A stretch of 64,000 bases of DNA from Paenibacillus endophyticus (GCF_014192395.1 NZ_JACHXW010000009.1:54131-118130); one strand, 5' to 3'. Counted from the first letter of the stretch, positions 24,213 through 33,729 are shown. Notes: generated from the sequence alone by a model not told the origin. A program made the numbers and translations.

Positions 24213-25583
24213 ATGACGGGAAATGAAAAGCTTGATTTGATCATAAAAAACGGCAGCATTGTGTTGAAGGACGAAGTGAGGATGCTGGATATCGGCATCA
24301 AAAACGGGAAAATCATTCAGCTTGGAGAAGGGTTGAACGGCGAGCTCGCAGAAGAAACGCTTGATGCCTCGGGTCTCACCGTCATGGCGGGCATGATCGA
24401 CGTTCATGTTCATTTGAATGAACCCGGCTTAGGCGAATGGGAAGGCTTCGTGACAGGCTCGGCTGCCCTGGCTGCAGGCGGCTGCACGACTTATATCGAT
24501 ATGCCGCTTAACGGCATTCCGCCTACGGTTACGGTAAGCGCCATGCAGCAGAAGCTTGCATCTGCCAAGGACCGATCCTATGTGGATTACGCCATTTGGG
24601 GCGGGCTTGTTCCTGGGAAACTGCATGAGCTTATTCCGCTGCATGAAGCGGGAGTCGTCGGTTTCAAAGCGTTTATGTCATCGCCAGGCGATCCAAGCGA
24701 GGATGCCTTCCGCGAAGTGGATGATTACACGCTGCTTGAGGGCATGAAAATCATTGCAAGCGTGGGCAAAGTACTTGCACTTCATGCGGAAAGTGAGCCG
24801 ATTGTGTCGAAGCTTGGCCGGGATATGAGAGAAACGGGACGTTTGTCGCCAAGCGATTATGTCGCTTCAAGACCGATCGTAGCCGAGCTGGAAGCGATCA
24901 ACCGTGCGCTTTTTTATGCGGAGCAGACCGGGTGCGCCTTGCATTTCGTGCATATCAGCAGCGAGGCTGGCGTTCATTCCATTTTGAAGGCGCGTGAGAG
25001 AGGGTTGGATGTAACAGTGGAAACCTGCCCGCACTATTTGGCTTTGACATCGGCGGATTTAGAAACGAAGGGAGCGGTTGCCAAATGTTCGCCGCCGCTG
25101 CGCGATGCTGTTGAGCGGGGTAAACTGTGGGATGCCGTCGGAAAGGGACAGTTTGATATGATTTCGTCAGACCATTCACCTTGCCCGGTCTCGATGAAGG
25201 TGGCAGACAACTTCTTCGATGCTTGGGGAGGCATTGCTGGGGCGCAAAGCTCTGTAGAGCTCATTGTTGGAGAGGGGTATGTAAAAAGGGGGCTGCCGCT
25301 CACTTTGCTAACCGATCTGCTTTCAGGTGGGCCGGCAAGGAGGTTTGGTCTTCAGGAGACGAAGGGCGAGATCAGAATTGGCTTAGACGCGGATCTTGTT
25401 TTGCTTGATTTGAAACAGACCTATGTATTGGAAGAGAGTCATTTGTATCAAAAGCATAAACACAGCCCCTACCTAGGGGAAGAGCTGCATTGCCGAGTCA
25501 AGGCGACTTACCTGCGGGGGCAGGCGGTATATGGAGAGAATGCTGGATTAAGTGAAATGATGCGTGGACAATGGGTTAACTAG
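24213..25583 (+). CDS. allB: Allantoinase
   Basis: A 456-residue cyclic amidohydrolase that opens the hydantoin ring of allantoin to give allantoate. The binuclear metal site is visible: DVHVHLNEPG (two His), the lysine to be carboxylated in VVGFKAFM, ALHAESEP, LHFVHISSEAG and SSDHSPCP (Asp). The length fits AllB/PucH. GGCGGAGAGTGAA precedes the ATG. It begins a three-gene catabolic run with the amidohydrolase (29 bp gap) and the aminotransferase (4-bp overlap). Confidence 0.95.
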   Translation: MTGNEKLDLIIKNGSIVLKDEVRMLDIGIKNGKIIQLGEGLNGELAEETLDASGLTVMAGMIDVHVHLNEPGLGEWEGFVTGSAALAAGGCTTYIDMPLNGIPPTVTVSAMQQKLASAKDRSYVDYAIWGGLVPGKLHELIPLHEAGVVGFKAFMSSPGDPSEDAFREVDDYTLLEGMKIIASVGKVLALHAESEPIVSKLGRDMRETGRLSPSDYVASRPIVAELEAINRALFYAEQTGCALHFVHISSEAGVHSILKARERGLDVTVETCPHYLALTSADLETKGAVAKCSPPLRDAVERGKLWDAVGKGQFDMISSDHSPCPVSMKVADNFFDAWGGIAGAQSSVELIVGEGYVKRGLPLTLLTDLLSGGPARRFGLQETKGEIRIGLDADLVLLDLKQTYVLEESHLYQKHKHSPYLGEELHCRVKATYLRGQAVYGENAGLSEMMRGQWVN

Positions 25584-25612
25584 ATTCGGCAGGAGAGATA
25601 GGAGGAGCAGCT

Positions 25613-26899
25613 ATGGAGCGAAATGTACGTCTCTCACCGCAAGATAAGGAACAGATGCTGTCTTATTTCGAAGCAGAGGTTATGCAGGTGCTGAACTGGT
25701 TGGCAGCATTCAGTCCGGATGAAGAAGGCGGCATTACGCGGTTGCTTTATACAGACGGCTGGCTGGAGACGCAGCAGGCATTAGCGGTCAAAATGGCAAG
25801 CTACGGCTTGTCGACTTCATTTGATAACGTAGGCAACTTATTTGGAAAATTACAAGGCGAGGATATGGATGCGCCTTCTATTATAACAGGCTCGCATATC
25901 GATACCGTTGTGCAAGGCGGTATGTATGACGGAGCTTACGGTATTGCGGCGGGCCTGCTTGCGCTTGATTACTTGCATAAGCACTATGGAAAGCCGAAGA
26001 GGACGCTGGAGCTAGTTTCTCTGTGCGAGGAGGAAGGCAGCCGATTTCCCATGGCATACTGGGGCTCCGGGAGCATTGTAGGCAAACGGAATTTTGAGCA
26101 AATTGTTCATTTGCAGGATTCCTATGAGGTGTTTTTCGCGGATGCAATGCAGCGCTGCGGCTTTGGTGAGGGGACGGCAAGAGACAGTCGCCGCCATGAT
26201 ATCGGTGCCTTTATTGAGGTTCATATCGAGCAAGGGGCAGTGCTTGAGAAGGAAGGTATTGCGATCGGGGTGGTAGATACGATTGCGGGCCAGAGGAGGT
26301 TGAAGTTCGAGGTTGTCGGTGAATCCAACCATGCGGGAACGACGCCGATGCATATGCGCAGAGATGCGTTGGAGGGCGTCAGTATGATGATTCAGACGCT
26401 GCGCCAAGAGACCATTCGTATAGGCTCCCCGCTCGTGGCGACGGTTGGCAGGCTGCAGGTACAGCCGAATGTGCCGAACGTCGTACCGGGCAAGGTTATA
26501 TTTACGGTAGACGCACGGCATGCTGACGAGGCGGCGCTTGATTGCTTTTGTCGCTGGGTACTTGGGGCATTTGCTTCGATTGCAGCTGACAGGCAGCTTG
26601 AGCTGCATGGCACGGAATGGTTTCGCGAGGAACCGGTGCCGATGAATGAACGGCTGAAGCAGCAATTGGATGCTGTGTGCGGCGAGCTGTCGATTTCCTC
26701 AAAGCGGATGATCAGCGGGGCTGGGCATGATGCGCAGATGTTCGAGCATATTTGCCCGACGGCCATGCTGTTCGTGCCAAGCAGACGGGGAATCTCGCAT
26801 TCGCCGGAGGAATATACGGAGCCGAGCGAGCTCGCGGTCGGCGTGCTCGTCTTGACGGAGCTGCTCTATCGATTAGGCTATGAGGGGGAAGAGCTATGA
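25613..26899 (+). CDS. allC: Allantoate amidohydrolase (M20 family)
   Basis: A 428-residue zinc/manganese hydrolase that removes ammonia and CO2 from allantoate to yield (S)-ureidoglycine. Metal ligands are in GSHIDTVVQGGMYDGAYG and LCEEEGSRFP. The dimerisation domain follows VHIEQGAVLEKEG, and AGHDAQMF and GISHSPEEY carry the last ligands. Ureidoglycolate or N-carbamoyl amino acid hydrolase activity is the alternative, but neighbours make allantoate the best choice. It overlaps pucG by four bases (ATGA). Confidence 0.92.
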   Translation: MERNVRLSPQDKEQMLSYFEAEVMQVLNWLAAFSPDEEGGITRLLYTDGWLETQQALAVKMASYGLSTSFDNVGNLFGKLQGEDMDAPSIITGSHIDTVVQGGMYDGAYGIAAGLLALDYLHKHYGKPKRTLELVSLCEEEGSRFPMAYWGSGSIVGKRNFEQIVHLQDSYEVFFADAMQRCGFGEGTARDSRRHDIGAFIEVHIEQGAVLEKEGIAIGVVDTIAGQRRLKFEVVGESNHAGTTPMHMRRDALEGVSMMIQTLRQETIRIGSPLVATVGRLQVQPNVPNVVPGKVIFTVDARHADEAALDCFCRWVLGAFASIAADRQLELHGTEWFREEPVPMNERLKQQLDAVCGELSISSKRMISGAGHDAQMFEHICPTAMLFVPSRRGISHSPEEYTEPSELAVGVLVLTELLYRLGYEGEEL

Positions 26900-28122
26900 A
26901 GGCGTATAAAGATTTGGCGCCATCGCCGCGTACGATTATGACGCCCGGCCCGGTCGAGGTCGATCCGCGCGTGCTGCGAGCGATGTCCTATCCGATACTC
27001 GGACAATTTGATCCGGAGTTTACGGCTTTAATGAATGAAACGATGAGTATGCTGCGGCTGCTCTTCAAGACGGAGAATGAATGGGCTTTCCCGGTAGATG
27101 GAACGTCGAGGTCGGGCATCGAGGCTGTGCTTGTCGGTATCATTGAACCCGGTGACAAGGTGCTTGTGCCCATTTACGGGAGGTTTGGGCATTTGCTGAC
27201 GGAAATCGCCGGTCGCTGCGGTGCCGAAGTCGTGAAGTTGGAAACGGAATGGGGCACCGTGTTCACTGAGGAAGAAATCGTCAGCGCGATAAGGGAGCAT
27301 CAGCCGAAGCTCGTAGCTCTTGTCCATGGGGAGACTTCGACTGGACGAATACAGCCGTTAGCTGGGATTGGGCAGGCATGCAGGGAAACGAATGCGCTGT
27401 TTGTCGTTGATGCGGTTGCTACAATAGGCGGCATTGAGGTAGCTACGGACCAGTTGCTTATTGATGCAGTAATCGGCGGCACGCAGAAATGCTTGTCCGT
27501 GCCGGCCGGCATGGCACCCATTACGTACAACAAAAGGGCGGAGGCGAAGCTGCAAAGCCGCAAACGAATTGAGAGGGGGCTGCTGCTAGCGGATGGCGAT
27601 GATGATCCGCTGCTGCGGCCGATCCAGAGCAACTATCTAGACCTGAGCCAGCTTCAGGACTATTGGAGCCCAGCGCGGCTGAACCACCATACGGAAGCGA
27701 CGTCCATGCTTTATGCGCTTCGCGAGGGATTGAGGCTTGTGCTGGAAGAGGGTTTGGATGAGCGTTTTGCGCGGCACCGCGAGCATGAAGGCGCGTTGAT
27801 CGCCGGGTTGGAGGCGATGGGGCTTCGGCTGTATGGCGATCCATCCTGCAAAATGACCGTCGTCACCTGTATCGAGATACCTGCCGGAGTAGATGGAGAG
27901 TCGGTCCGTTCCATGCTGCTGGACCATTACGGCATCGAAATCGCCAGCTCTTTCGGCCCGCTGAAAGGGAAAATTTGGCGCATCGGCACAATGGGCTACA
28001 GCTGCAGCAAGCGCAACGTGCTGCTTACGTTAGGCGCGCTCGAAGCCGTGTTGCTGCGCCACGGACACTCGCTGGAAGCAGGCAAGGCGCTGCAAGCGGC
28101 GATGGACGTTTACGGGATGTAG
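26896..28122 (+). CDS. pucG: (S)-ureidoglycine-glyoxylate aminotransferase
   Basis: A 408-residue class V PLP aminotransferase. PucG moves the amino group of ureidoglycine to glyoxylate, giving oxalurate and glycine. TPGPVEVDPRVLRAM, VDGTSRSGIEA and VDAVATIGG are family signatures, and the Schiff-base lysine is in GGTQKCLSVP. Serine-glyoxylate or alanine-glyoxylate aminotransferase is the closest alternative. A trinucleotide microsatellite starts at the stop codon. No uricase or xanthine dehydrogenase gene is seen, so the strain probably starts from imported allantoin in this locus. Confidence 0.9.
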   Translation: MKAYKDLAPSPRTIMTPGPVEVDPRVLRAMSYPILGQFDPEFTALMNETMSMLRLLFKTENEWAFPVDGTSRSGIEAVLVGIIEPGDKVLVPIYGRFGHLLTEIAGRCGAEVVKLETEWGTVFTEEEIVSAIREHQPKLVALVHGETSTGRIQPLAGIGQACRETNALFVVDAVATIGGIEVATDQLLIDAVIGGTQKCLSVPAGMAPITYNKRAEAKLQSRKRIERGLLLADGDDDPLLRPIQSNYLDLSQLQDYWSPARLNHHTEATSMLYALREGLRLVLEEGLDERFARHREHEGALIAGLEAMGLRLYGDPSCKMTVVTCIEIPAGVDGESVRSMLLDHYGIEIASSFGPLKGKIWRIGTMGYSCSKRNVLLTLGALEAVLLRHGHSLEAGKALQAAMDVYGM

Positions 28123-28125
28123 CTG

Positions 28126-28187
28126 CAGTAGTAGTTGTAGTAGTAGTTGTAGTAGTAGTAGTTGTTGTTGTTGTTGTTGTTGTTGGA
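28126..28187. repeat. GTAGTA/GTTGTT trinucleotide microsatellite
   Basis: About 20 triplets of GTA and GTT type run from just after the pucG stop to the terminator hairpin, making a 3' UTR of simple sequence. Confidence 0.9.
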
Positions 28188-28221
28188 GCCCGCTCAATCT
28201 TTCAGAGATGAGCGGGCTTTG
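28187..28221 (+). terminator. Terminator of the allantoin operon
   Basis: AGCCCGCTCA pairs with TGAGCGGGCT around a 12-nt loop and runs into TTTGCTTG. It lies 65 bp after pucG, directly behind the microsatellite. Confidence 0.85.
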
Positions 28222-28297
28222 CTTGCTGACTGGCTAGCCAGCCAGCTAGTATGCTAGCCAATGGACTGACGAACCAGCTAATAACCGATCACTTTGG

Positions 28298-29796
28298 CGT
28301 ACATTGCACTTTGTGCAATAGAATCGCGTAAAAAAGGCAATTTGCCAGACTACGTTGCATAAAGTGCAACAGAAACAGTCATAGGAGCGAGATAGGGGCC
28401 TCAAAAGTGCCTTTCTATTGCAGAAACTGCAACGTAGCAAGGACGTGGTTAGTTAAACGACGATTAGAGTGTACAGAGTGCAACGTAGCAAGGGTGGTCG
28501 GATGGAGGGAGTTCTAGTAACCAACCAACCAACCAACCACCCACCAAAAACCAACCAACCAACCAACCAAAAGCCAAAAACTAACAACCAACCACGGCGA
28601 TGTACATTGCACTTTGTGCAATGTAATCGCGTAAAAAAGGCAATTTGCCAGGCTACGTTGCAGAAAGTGCAACAGAAACAGTCATAGGAGTGAGATATGA
28701 GCCGCAAAAGTGCCTTTCTATTGCAGAAACTGCAATGTAGCAAGGGCGTGGTTAGTTAAACGACGATTAGAGTGTACAAAGTGCAACGTAGCAGGGGATG
28801 GTCGGATGGAGGGAGTTCTAGTAACCAACCAAAAACTAAAAACCAACCAACCACCAACCACCAACCACCAACCACCAACCAACCACCAAAAACCAACCAA
28901 CCAATCACGGCGATGTACATTGCACTTTGTGCAATGTAATCGCGTAAAAAAGGCAATTTGCCAGGCTACGTTGCAGAAAGTGCAACAGAAACAGTCATAG
29001 GAGTGAGATATGAGCCGCAAAAGTGCCTTTCTATTGCAGAAACTGCAATGTAGCAAGGGCGTGGTTAGTTAAACGACGATTAGAGTGTACAAAGTGCAAC
29101 GTAGCAGGGGATGGTCGGATGGAGGGAGTTCTAGTAACCAACCAAAAACTAAAAACCAACCACCAACCACCAACCAACCACCAAAAACCAACCAACCAAT
29201 CACGGCGATGTACATTGCACTTTGTGCAATGTAATCGCGTAAAAAAGGCAATTTGCCAGGCTACGTTGCATAATGTGCAACAGAAACAGTCATACGAGCG
29301 AGATAAGGGCCTCAAAAGTGCCTTTCTATTGCAGAAACTGCAACGTAGCAAAGGCGTGGTTAGTTATATGACAATTAGAGTGTACAAAGTGCAACGTAGC
29401 AAGGGTGGTCAGATGGCGGGAGTTCTAGTAACCAACCATAAGCCAAAAACTAACAACCACCAACCAACCACCAAAAACCAACCAACCACCAATCACCAAA
29501 AACCAATCACCAAAAACCAAAAACCAAAAAAAACCAAAAAACCACCAACCACCAACCACCAACCACCAACCACCAACCAACCAACCAACCAACCAATCAC
29601 GGCGATGTACATTGCACTTTGTGCAATGTAATCGCGTAAAAAAAGCAATTTGCCAGGCTGCGTTGCAGAAAGTGCAACAGAAACAGTCATAGGAGTGAGA
29701 TATGAGCCGCAAAAGTGCCTTTCTATTGCAGAAACTGCAACGTAGCAAGGGCGTGGTTAGTTAAACGACGAATAGAGTGTACAAAGTGCAACGTAG
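28298..29796. repeat. Tandem array of five 191-bp four-palindrome modules separated by CCAAC satellites
   Basis: Modules occupy 28298-28488, 28601-28791, 28914-29104, 29209-29399 and 29606-29796; each is exactly 191 bp. Each holds four palindromes. H1 is TACATTGCA-N5-TGCAATGTA, H2 is GTTGCA-N5-TGCAAC, H3 is ATTGCAG-AAA-CTGCAAT, and H4 is weaker (TGTAC-AAA-GTGCA). A further dyad, GGCAATTTGCC, lies between H1 and H2. Between modules are variable CCAACCA/CCAAAAA arrays of about 60-170 bp, framed by a conserved GGTCGGATGGAGGGAGTTCTAG and ending at CACGGCGATG. Cysteine-rich open frames on both strands (CTKCNV and the like) are translations of the palindromes. I see no gene in 28222-30092. Confidence 0.93.
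28512..28596. repeat. CCAAC satellite after module 1
   Basis: Imperfect CCAA/CCAACC and AAAAACC units. Comparable arrays lie at about 28821-28906, 29135-29201 and 29430-29599, each of different length, suggesting replication slippage. Confidence 0.85.
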
Positions 29797-29952
29797 TTAG
29801 GAGGCGAATGAAGAGGCAGCTGTGGTGACAAGGTTCTTCATTTATTAATTAATCAACGCAAAGTTGCTGCGCAACTGCGGGAAATTGGGCTGCTTCAGCG
29901 CGAGATCTGATGGTGAAGCACGGTTGAGTGTGTTGTGAGACCCCCAACAAAA

Positions 29953-29993
29953 AAGAACGCCTGAATGCCTGATGGGCATACGGGCGTTCTTCA
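29953..29993 (-). terminator. Terminator of the PH-domain gene
   Basis: AAGAACGCC and GGGCGTTCTT flank a 20-nt loop that itself can pair (ATGCC with GGCAT). The minus-strand T run precedes a purine-rich stretch. It lies 100 bp beyond the stop codon of the gene to its right. Confidence 0.65.
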
Positions 29994-30092
29994 TCTTGTT
30001 TAATGCTCTGATTTTGCTCATCTACTTTTATATGCTTATATGCATATCTGCTTGTATATGCTTATATGCTCATAGGCTCATCTGAGCATTGA

Positions 30093-30707
30093 TTAATTAT
30101 TGATATAACGCTCGAATATCGCACCGAAATCCTTCACTCGGTACTGCTTGTGCGTGTTTACGAGCCAGTTGAAGGCAGATTTGTTCAAGCCGTCGAATTG
30201 CTCAACAACGTTGAAGTCGCCTTTGTGAATTTGCTGTAAGGTAGTGGACGCAAGATCAAGACTGCGTCTTGCATATTCAAGCGAGATTTCGTTCTCGCGC
30301 GTAATTTCAGAAATTTTGATGAGTGCCTTGTACAGGTCTTTAAGCTCCTCGATATGCTTCTTGTTCACGTCAATCGAGAACGGCACGGAGCCAATGGTGA
30401 ACTTGATCTCAACGTCGAGATCAACTGTCCCCGCTGTTTCCAGCGCAACCTGCGCAATTTGATGGGCGCTGTACGAATAACGTTTAAGCGTACGTTTTTT
30501 GCTGAGGGCGCTTGTGCCGTCCAGGTGGATAAGCGCGATATTCGTAAAACAGTATTCGTCGGATTTCGATTTGATCAGGAAATAGATCTTCTCGTTATCC
30601 TCATGCATCACGTAGTCGTCAGAATCCGCTTTGCTGAAATCTGCCGGCTTGATAATCGCGCCAATATCGCTTAGTCCAAGCGCGTCTGCAGCTAATTTTC
30701 CAAACAT
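30093..30707 (-). CDS. YvbH-like PH-domain protein
   Basis: A 204-residue soluble protein resembling B. subtilis YvbH. The N-terminal bacterial pleckstrin-homology fold (about 25-130) contains YFLIKSKSDEYCFTNIAL, then SKKRTLKRYSY and VEIKFTIGSVPFSIDV. The C-terminal YvbH-extension (about 140-204) has YARRSLDLASTTLQQIHK. Function is unknown; bacterial PH proteins are often linked to envelope stress. It forms a single-gene unit. Confidence 0.78.
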   Translation of the reverse strand: MFGKLAADALGLSDIGAIIKPADFSKADSDDYVMHEDNEKIYFLIKSKSDEYCFTNIALIHLDGTSALSKKRTLKRYSYSAHQIAQVALETAGTVDLDVEIKFTIGSVPFSIDVNKKHIEELKDLYKALIKISEITRENEISLEYARRSLDLASTTLQQIHKGDFNVVEQFDGLNKSAFNWLVNTHKQYRVKDFGAIFERYINN

Positions 30708-30874
30708 CGTACCATTCCTTTCGTCATGCCAATGATTTCATACTTACTCATTATATATTAGAAATTGCCAAATATGATGGTTCGTTTGTAGGAATTAAAC
30801 ACTTCCAAATGGATAAAATACGAAAATTTCAGCAAACTGAGGAAAGGCGTTTACGCTGCAGGGAGGATATTAAG

Positions 30875-30901
30875 GTGAAGATTGGAGTGCTGTTCCTTTG
30901 A
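30875..30901 (+). CDS. Eight-codon upstream ORF coupled to the permease start
   Basis: GGGAGG is followed after about eight bases by GTG and the frame MKIGVLFL. Its TGA stop (30899-30901) overlaps the TTG start of the permease (30898-30900). This layout suggests termination-reinitiation, so translation of the mini-ORF may set permease levels. The alternative is that the strong ribosome site merely feeds the TTG from a distance. Confidence 0.4.
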   Translation: MKIGVLFL

Positions 30902-32337
30902 GTGAAAAACAACAAGCGCCAAGCTCTCTGCGCAGAGGGCTGAAGGCACGGCATATGACGATGATATCCTTAGGAGGCTCCATCGGTACAGGGCTTTTTC
31001 TCGCAAGCGGCGGGGCTATCCACTCTGCCGGTCCGGGTGGAGCGGTGCTGGCTTACGCCTTAATCGGGTTAATGGTCTATTTCCTGATGACAAGCTTAGG
31101 AGAAATGGCCACCTATATGCCTGTATCGGGAACGTTCAGCACTTATGCGACGCGGTTTGTAGATCCTTCACTCGGTTTTGCACTTGGGTGGAATTATTGG
31201 TATAACTGGGCGATTACGATCGCTGCGGAGTTGTCTGCGGCAACGCTGATCATGAAGTTTTGGTTTCCGAACAGCCCCTCTATACTATGGAGCGCACTGT
31301 TTCTTTTGTTCATGCTTGGACTTAACATGCTATCGGTGAAAGGATATGGCGAGTCCGAGTACTGGTTCGCGATGATTAAGATCGTCACCGTCATTATTTT
31401 TATCGCGATCGGCTTAATGATGGTTATCGGCATCTGGAATGGAAAGGCGGTCGGTGTAAAGAATTTGACTGAAAATCCTTTTCCGGCGGGCTTCTTAGCT
31501 ACGCTAGGCGTGTTTATGGCAGCAGGATTCTCTTTCCAAGGCACGGAATTAATCGGTGTAACCGCAGGTGAGAGCGAGAACCCGCGTGAAAATATTCCGC
31601 GAGCGATCCGTTCGATATTTTGGCGCATTCTGCTGTTCTACATCCTTGCCATTCTCCTAATCGGTATGTTAATTCCATACTCGAGCGAGCAGCTTGCAAG
31701 CAGTGATATTGCAACGAGTCCTTTTACGATGATTTTCGAAAAGGCAGGGCTGGCGGTTGCCGCTTCCATTATGAACGCAGTCATATTGACCTCTGTGCTG
31801 TCTGCAGGCAATTCGGGCATGTATGCCTCGACGCGGATGCTCTGGGTGCTTGCCAAGGAAGGCAAAGCTCCTCGCATCCTTGCAAGCCTGAATAAACGAG
31901 GCGTACCGGTTGCCGCCTTGCTCGTGACGGGAGCACTTGGGCTGTTGGCATTTCTGGCTTCATTTTTTGGCGACGGAGTTGTGTATGTTTGGCTGCTCAA
32001 CGCGTCAGGAATGTCTGGCTTCATCGTATGGCTGGGTATTGCGATCAGCCATTACCGTTTTCGTAAAGCCTATATGTATCAAGGACGGAGGCTGGATGAG
32101 TTGGCTTATCTCGCCAAGTGGTTTCCCTTCGGTCCTATCCTAGCCATGCTCCTCTGCATCGTGGTGATCGGAGGTCAATTCATAGGGGCTTTGAATGACG
32201 GTCGAATTGACTGGGCGTACATTATTGCTTCATATATAGGCATTCCATTGTTCCTTGCTATATTTCTCGGTCATAAGTGGAAGCATCGCACTCGCATGCT
32301 TACGCTTGCAGAATGCAATCTAGATCCAGACAATTAA
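30898..32337 (+). CDS. APC-family amino acid permease
   Basis: A 479-residue transporter with twelve hydrophobic segments, of the amino acid-polyamine-organocation superfamily. MISLGGSIGTGLFLASG is the TM1 substrate/ion signature, and FQGTELIGVTAGESENP is the TM6 region typical of the LysP/RocE/AroP group. The substrate is probably a cationic or aromatic amino acid; this is not resolvable here. The TTG start has a GGAG ten bases upstream and overlaps the stop of a mini-ORF. A terminator follows within 25 bp, so it is monocistronic. Confidence 0.9.
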   Translation: MSEKQQAPSSLRRGLKARHMTMISLGGSIGTGLFLASGGAIHSAGPGGAVLAYALIGLMVYFLMTSLGEMATYMPVSGTFSTYATRFVDPSLGFALGWNYWYNWAITIAAELSAATLIMKFWFPNSPSILWSALFLLFMLGLNMLSVKGYGESEYWFAMIKIVTVIIFIAIGLMMVIGIWNGKAVGVKNLTENPFPAGFLATLGVFMAAGFSFQGTELIGVTAGESENPRENIPRAIRSIFWRILLFYILAILLIGMLIPYSSEQLASSDIATSPFTMIFEKAGLAVAASIMNAVILTSVLSAGNSGMYASTRMLWVLAKEGKAPRILASLNKRGVPVAALLVTGALGLLAFLASFFGDGVVYVWLLNASGMSGFIVWLGIAISHYRFRKAYMYQGRRLDELAYLAKWFPFGPILAMLLCIVVIGGQFIGALNDGRIDWAYIIASYIGIPLFLAIFLGHKWKHRTRMLTLAECNLDPDN

Positions 32338-32360
32338 AATTCGAAAGCGGAAAAAGCAAT

Positions 32361-32397
32361 AAAGATCTCTGCTGGCTGAGGCCTGCGGAGATCTTTT
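32361..32397 (+). terminator. Terminator of the amino acid permease
   Basis: AAAGATCTC pairs with GAGATCTTT around an 18-nt loop and ends in TTTT. Confidence 0.85.
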
Positions 32398-32493
32398 GCC
32401 ACATCAACGATATGTGGAGTTGATGACGCCTATCGAAGGATCTTTAGGAGGATTGGCGAACTCCGAATCAACGGTAAGTGGAACTGATAACTC

Positions 32494-33609
32494 CTATTCA
32501 AAGGTCATTAGAGGAATGGCAAACTCCGGCATGCCAAGCGCATACGCGGTGTACTCATATTGCTCAAAGTTAATGACGATGGCTCCATGTCTTAAGTAGT
32601 AAGGGCGGTCAGCCTTAATACCTTCGAAAGGAGCGATTAAGTCGAGCTTTCTCGCTTTGATCTGGTCATTAATGTGTTTATTAATGATGGATACGTAGTT
32701 TGTATTGTTGTTCGCGGCTTGCTTCAGAGAGACGGTTTCACCGGTACTCAAATCGAACGTATACGGTACGCGTATCGTTGATCCATGGGCACCGCCGAGA
32801 TCAATATAATAGTCTACGTAGAGGCTTAAATAGTCGTTTTCATTATACGTAATCGTATAGGTAGCCTCATACGCAACGGGAGGATAGTCCACGCCTGGAT
32901 TATCGGCCTGCCATTTCTTATTGTCTTGGATCGCCTTGGTGAGGCTTTCCTGAGCGGAGACAGAGAAGGTTTCGGCTTCCTTTTTCAAGTAAGCATTCAC
33001 TTTGTCCTCAGCTTCCTCGTTCTTATAGCCCGAGATCACCGGATAATGGATGACGAGTGATTGTGACTCGTTCACCTCGCTGATCGTTTTACTGGCGATG
33101 GTCAGCTTATTCTCATCAATGGTTTGAATGCCGATGGTACGCGTAGGCGCGTCATAGGAAATCGTGTAGCCCATCCTCTCTAGTAGAAAGCGGAGCGGGA
33201 TATAAGTTGACCCGTTGGACAGGATGGACATGCTTCCGTAAACGGGCTGGCCGTTCAGTTCGTAGGTTCCCTTGTCTGGAGATGCGATGAATACTCGATT
33301 GCGTCCAATAACGATGGCGGTTCTTGCTTTGGCATCCCAGCTAGTCGCCAGACCAAGCTTCTCGTTAAGCGCGCGGAGGCTGATGTACGTTTCTCCGTCG
33401 ACGATGGCTGTAGGCACGGTTGTGCGCATGCCGTCTATAACGAAGGGCTGAGGTACAACGTTCAGCGTGGACTCGGCGGCAGCCGCTGTTCCTCCGCCAT
33501 GAAGAATGCCGGTTGCTGGCGTGGATGCGAGGAGTACTGCCGTCACTAAAGCCACAAGCTTTCGGTTTCGTTTTGATGCTTTATTCCAATGAGAGATCGT
33601 TAGAGCCAT
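32494..33609 (-). CDS. Secreted stalk-domain protein with DUF4163/DUF3298 (RsiV-like) domain
   Basis: A 371-residue exported protein. A signal peptide with a long polar n-region ends near residue 45 (GGGTAAAAES). The copper amine oxidase N-terminal-like stalk domain (about 50-155) has YISLRALNEKLGLATSWD and STYIPLRFLLERMGYTISYD. DUF4163 and DUF3298 follow (about 170-365), with VIHYPVISGYKNEEAEDKVN and YYIDLGGAHGSTIRVPYTFD, as in RsiV and PdaC. Stalk domains project proteins from the wall; ligand or enzymatic role is unknown. AAGGAGG supports the start. It may share control with the SLH protein gene upstream, although a terminator separates them. Confidence 0.82.
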   Translation of the reverse strand: MALTISHWNKASKRNRKLVALVTAVLLASTPATGILHGGGTAAAAESTLNVVPQPFVIDGMRTTVPTAIVDGETYISLRALNEKLGLATSWDAKARTAIVIGRNRVFIASPDKGTYELNGQPVYGSMSILSNGSTYIPLRFLLERMGYTISYDAPTRTIGIQTIDENKLTIASKTISEVNESQSLVIHYPVISGYKNEEAEDKVNAYLKKEAETFSVSAQESLTKAIQDNKKWQADNPGVDYPPVAYEATYTITYNENDYLSLYVDYYIDLGGAHGSTIRVPYTFDLSTGETVSLKQAANNNTNYVSIINKHINDQIKARKLDLIAPFEGIKADRPYYLRHGAIVINFEQYEYTAYALGMPEFAIPLMTFE

Positions 33610-33672
33610 ATCTTATTCCTCCTTCGAATGCATGAAGAGCGAGATAGTCACCTGCTTGCTTGCCAATAAAAT

Positions 33673-33713
33673 AAAGAAGCTGTTACAGGTTTTTAACCGT
33701 AGAGCAGCTTCTT
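33673..33713 (-). terminator. Terminator of the 415-residue SLH protein gene
   Basis: AAGAAGCTG and CAGCTTCTT flank an internal GTTAC/GTAGA stem-loop, with a T run on the minus strand (TTTATTTTATT). Confidence 0.8.
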
Positions 33714-33729
33714 CAAACGGAAGTTTTAT

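Noticed and set aside
28246..29748. Cysteine-rich open frames on both strands of the module array (CTKCNV, CNRKALL and similar)
   Set aside because: They repeat with the DNA modules, exist on both strands, lack ribosome sites and are direct translations of the TGCA palindromes and CCAAC arrays.
17358..29796. CRISPR arrays
   Set aside because: Repeat units are 60 or 191 bp with internal palindromes, spacers are simple sequence or absent, and no cas genes are present.
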